A stretch of DNA of 15,183 nt from JAWMQL01 sp033283165. GTDB taxonomy: Bacteria; Pseudomonadota; Gammaproteobacteria; Pseudomonadales; Halieaceae. This document shows, in pieces, positions 14,489 through 15,183 of this stretch. A program made the position numbers and the translations under genes. Each line of letters begins with the position of its first letter. Position 1 is the stretch's first letter. The stretch is from the NCBI GenBank assembly GCA_033283165.1, contig JAWMQL010000017.1, positions 1 to 15,183 on the forward strand, written 5' to 3'. The notes under the pieces are model-generated. The model was not told the DNA's origin. It did no database searches and saw nothing but the letters and a program-made list of their open reading frames with translations.

Positions 14489-15183
14489 TCAATTGGTCGC
14501 CACAACACACGCATTAAATCTAGCAGCTGGCGTTTCATAGTCCAGGGTTTTCCTGGGTCGCTCGTTCAACTCTCTCGCAATCCAGTTCAGCTTTGCCTGG
14601 GAGTAAACTGACAGGTCTGTGTACTTCGGCAAGTACTCTCGAACCAGTCGGTTCGTATTTTCGTTTGAGCCTCTTTGCCAGGGACTCTTAGGATCACAGA
14701 TGTAGACCTTGATGTCGGTTTCCAGGGTAAACCGCCTGTGCCCTGTCATCTCTGTACCGCGATCCCAGGTGAGGGATTTATAGAGTTCAGTCGGTAGTTT
14801 CCTGGATTGCTTGATCAAGGCATCGATGACGGTCTCTGCATCTTTCCTATCGATTTTCGCCAGCATGACGTAGCAGGAATGCCGTTCGACCAGCGTAGCC
14901 ACGCAGGTCTTATTTGATCCTTCGATGAGGTCGCCTTCCCAATGGCCAGGCACTGCCCTGTCCTCTATTTCGGCTGGCCTTTCCCGGATAGATACAGCCC
15001 CTGGAATACCTCCAAGGCCATCGTCTTTAAGCGTTGATGTCCGAGAGCGACGGATATGCCGCTTCGACCGAAGATACTGCTGCAACTCCTTTTTCAGGGC
15101 TCCGCGCGTCTGAATGAAGAGGCTACGATAGATCGTCTCGTGCGACACCTGATACCAATTGTCCCCCGGATACTCACGCTTCA
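14440..15183 (-). mobile_element. IS30-family insertion sequence, partial
   Basis: The element is defined by the transposase gene. Its 3' boundary is approximate, placed within about 50 bp of the transposase stop codon, and the 5' boundary is beyond the window. Terminal inverted repeats and target duplication cannot be checked here. Confidence 0.6.
14489..15183 (-). CDS. IS30-family transposase, 5' end outside window
   Basis: This is a DDE transposase that moves its own insertion sequence. The frame is open to the right edge (codons reading KREYPGDNWYQVSHETIYRS), so about 231 C-terminal residues are present and the N-terminal DNA-binding region is missing. SHETIYRSLF, the RPAEIEDRAVPGHWEGDLIEG region with the first Asp, TWDRGTEM with the second Asp, and SPWQRGSNENTNRLVREYLP with the catalytic Glu are the IS30-family signature blocks. 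The C-terminal RELNERPRKTLDYETPAARF is also typical. No internal stop is seen, so the copy could be intact. It transcribes towards the giant gene. A decayed relative of its 3' end lies at the left edge of the window. Confidence 0.93.
   Translation of the reverse strand, partial: KREYPGDNWYQVSHETIYRSLFIQTRGALKKELQQYLRSKRHIRRSRTSTLKDDGLGGIPGAVSIRERPAEIEDRAVPGHWEGDLIEGSNKTCVATLVERHSCYVMLAKIDRKDAETVIDALIKQSRKLPTELYKSLTWDRGTEMTGHRRFTLETDIKVYICDPKSPWQRGSNENTNRLVREYLPKYTDLSVYSQAKLNWIARELNERPRKTLDYETPAARFNACVVATN

Noticed and set aside
14311..14538. Minus-strand frame of 75 codons beside the transposase
   Set aside because: It overlaps the transposase end in another frame and crosses the IS terminus; the composition is not protein-like.

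Overview
The window looks like an accessory region of a Gram-negative, probably aquatic gammaproteobacterial chromosome. This is inferred from the exported formylglycine-type sulfatase, Sec-type signal peptides, Shine-Dalgarno starts, moderate GC and IS30-family DNA. No ribosomal or other phylogenetic marker is present, so the taxonomic guess is soft. I see no tRNA, rRNA or CRISPR array.

Layout. (1) Left edge, 1-260: the last few codons of a decayed IS30-like transposase (about 94-125), then two perfect hairpins at the end of an exported sulfatase gene (251-1834, minus strand). (2) 2208-2768: a small secreted protein gene on the plus strand, interrupted by an in-frame TAA. (3) 2790-8696: a patchwork of short, mostly minus-strand, single-gene units. 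They encode a GFA-fold zinc protein, a truncated one-helix membrane protein, a three-helix membrane protein, an exported plus-strand coiled-coil protein, a quinone-oxidoreductase-like MDR enzyme, a SnoaL/NTF2-like protein and two more small membrane proteins. Most units are separated by copies of a roughly 65-bp imperfect palindromic repeat, all in one orientation, with the core GGCGATAGCGGACC at one end and CCGCTTCCACCTC at the other. (4) 8697-9202: a gene-free stretch with a long stem-loop structure and possible insertion-sequence debris. (5) 9203-13933: one 1576-residue protein on the minus strand without a signal peptide, behind its own promoter, which has an unusual set of inverted half-sites. 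(6) 14489-15183: the 3' part of an IS30-family transposase that runs off the right edge.

How the parts relate. I see no convincing operon: nearly every gene has its own intergenic space and often its own ribosome binding site. The middle region behaves like an accumulation site for single-gene modules bounded by a repeat family. It resembles a cassette array in layout, but the repeats do not match classical attC boxes. The best candidate for something undescribed is the giant protein. It has a long body with a recognisable but functionally uncharacterised architecture, a Pro/Ser and Lys-rich linker region, and a separate C-terminal helical module. The second candidate is the repeat-bounded array with its recurring small membrane proteins that end in CLKFMWD(L/V)RH.
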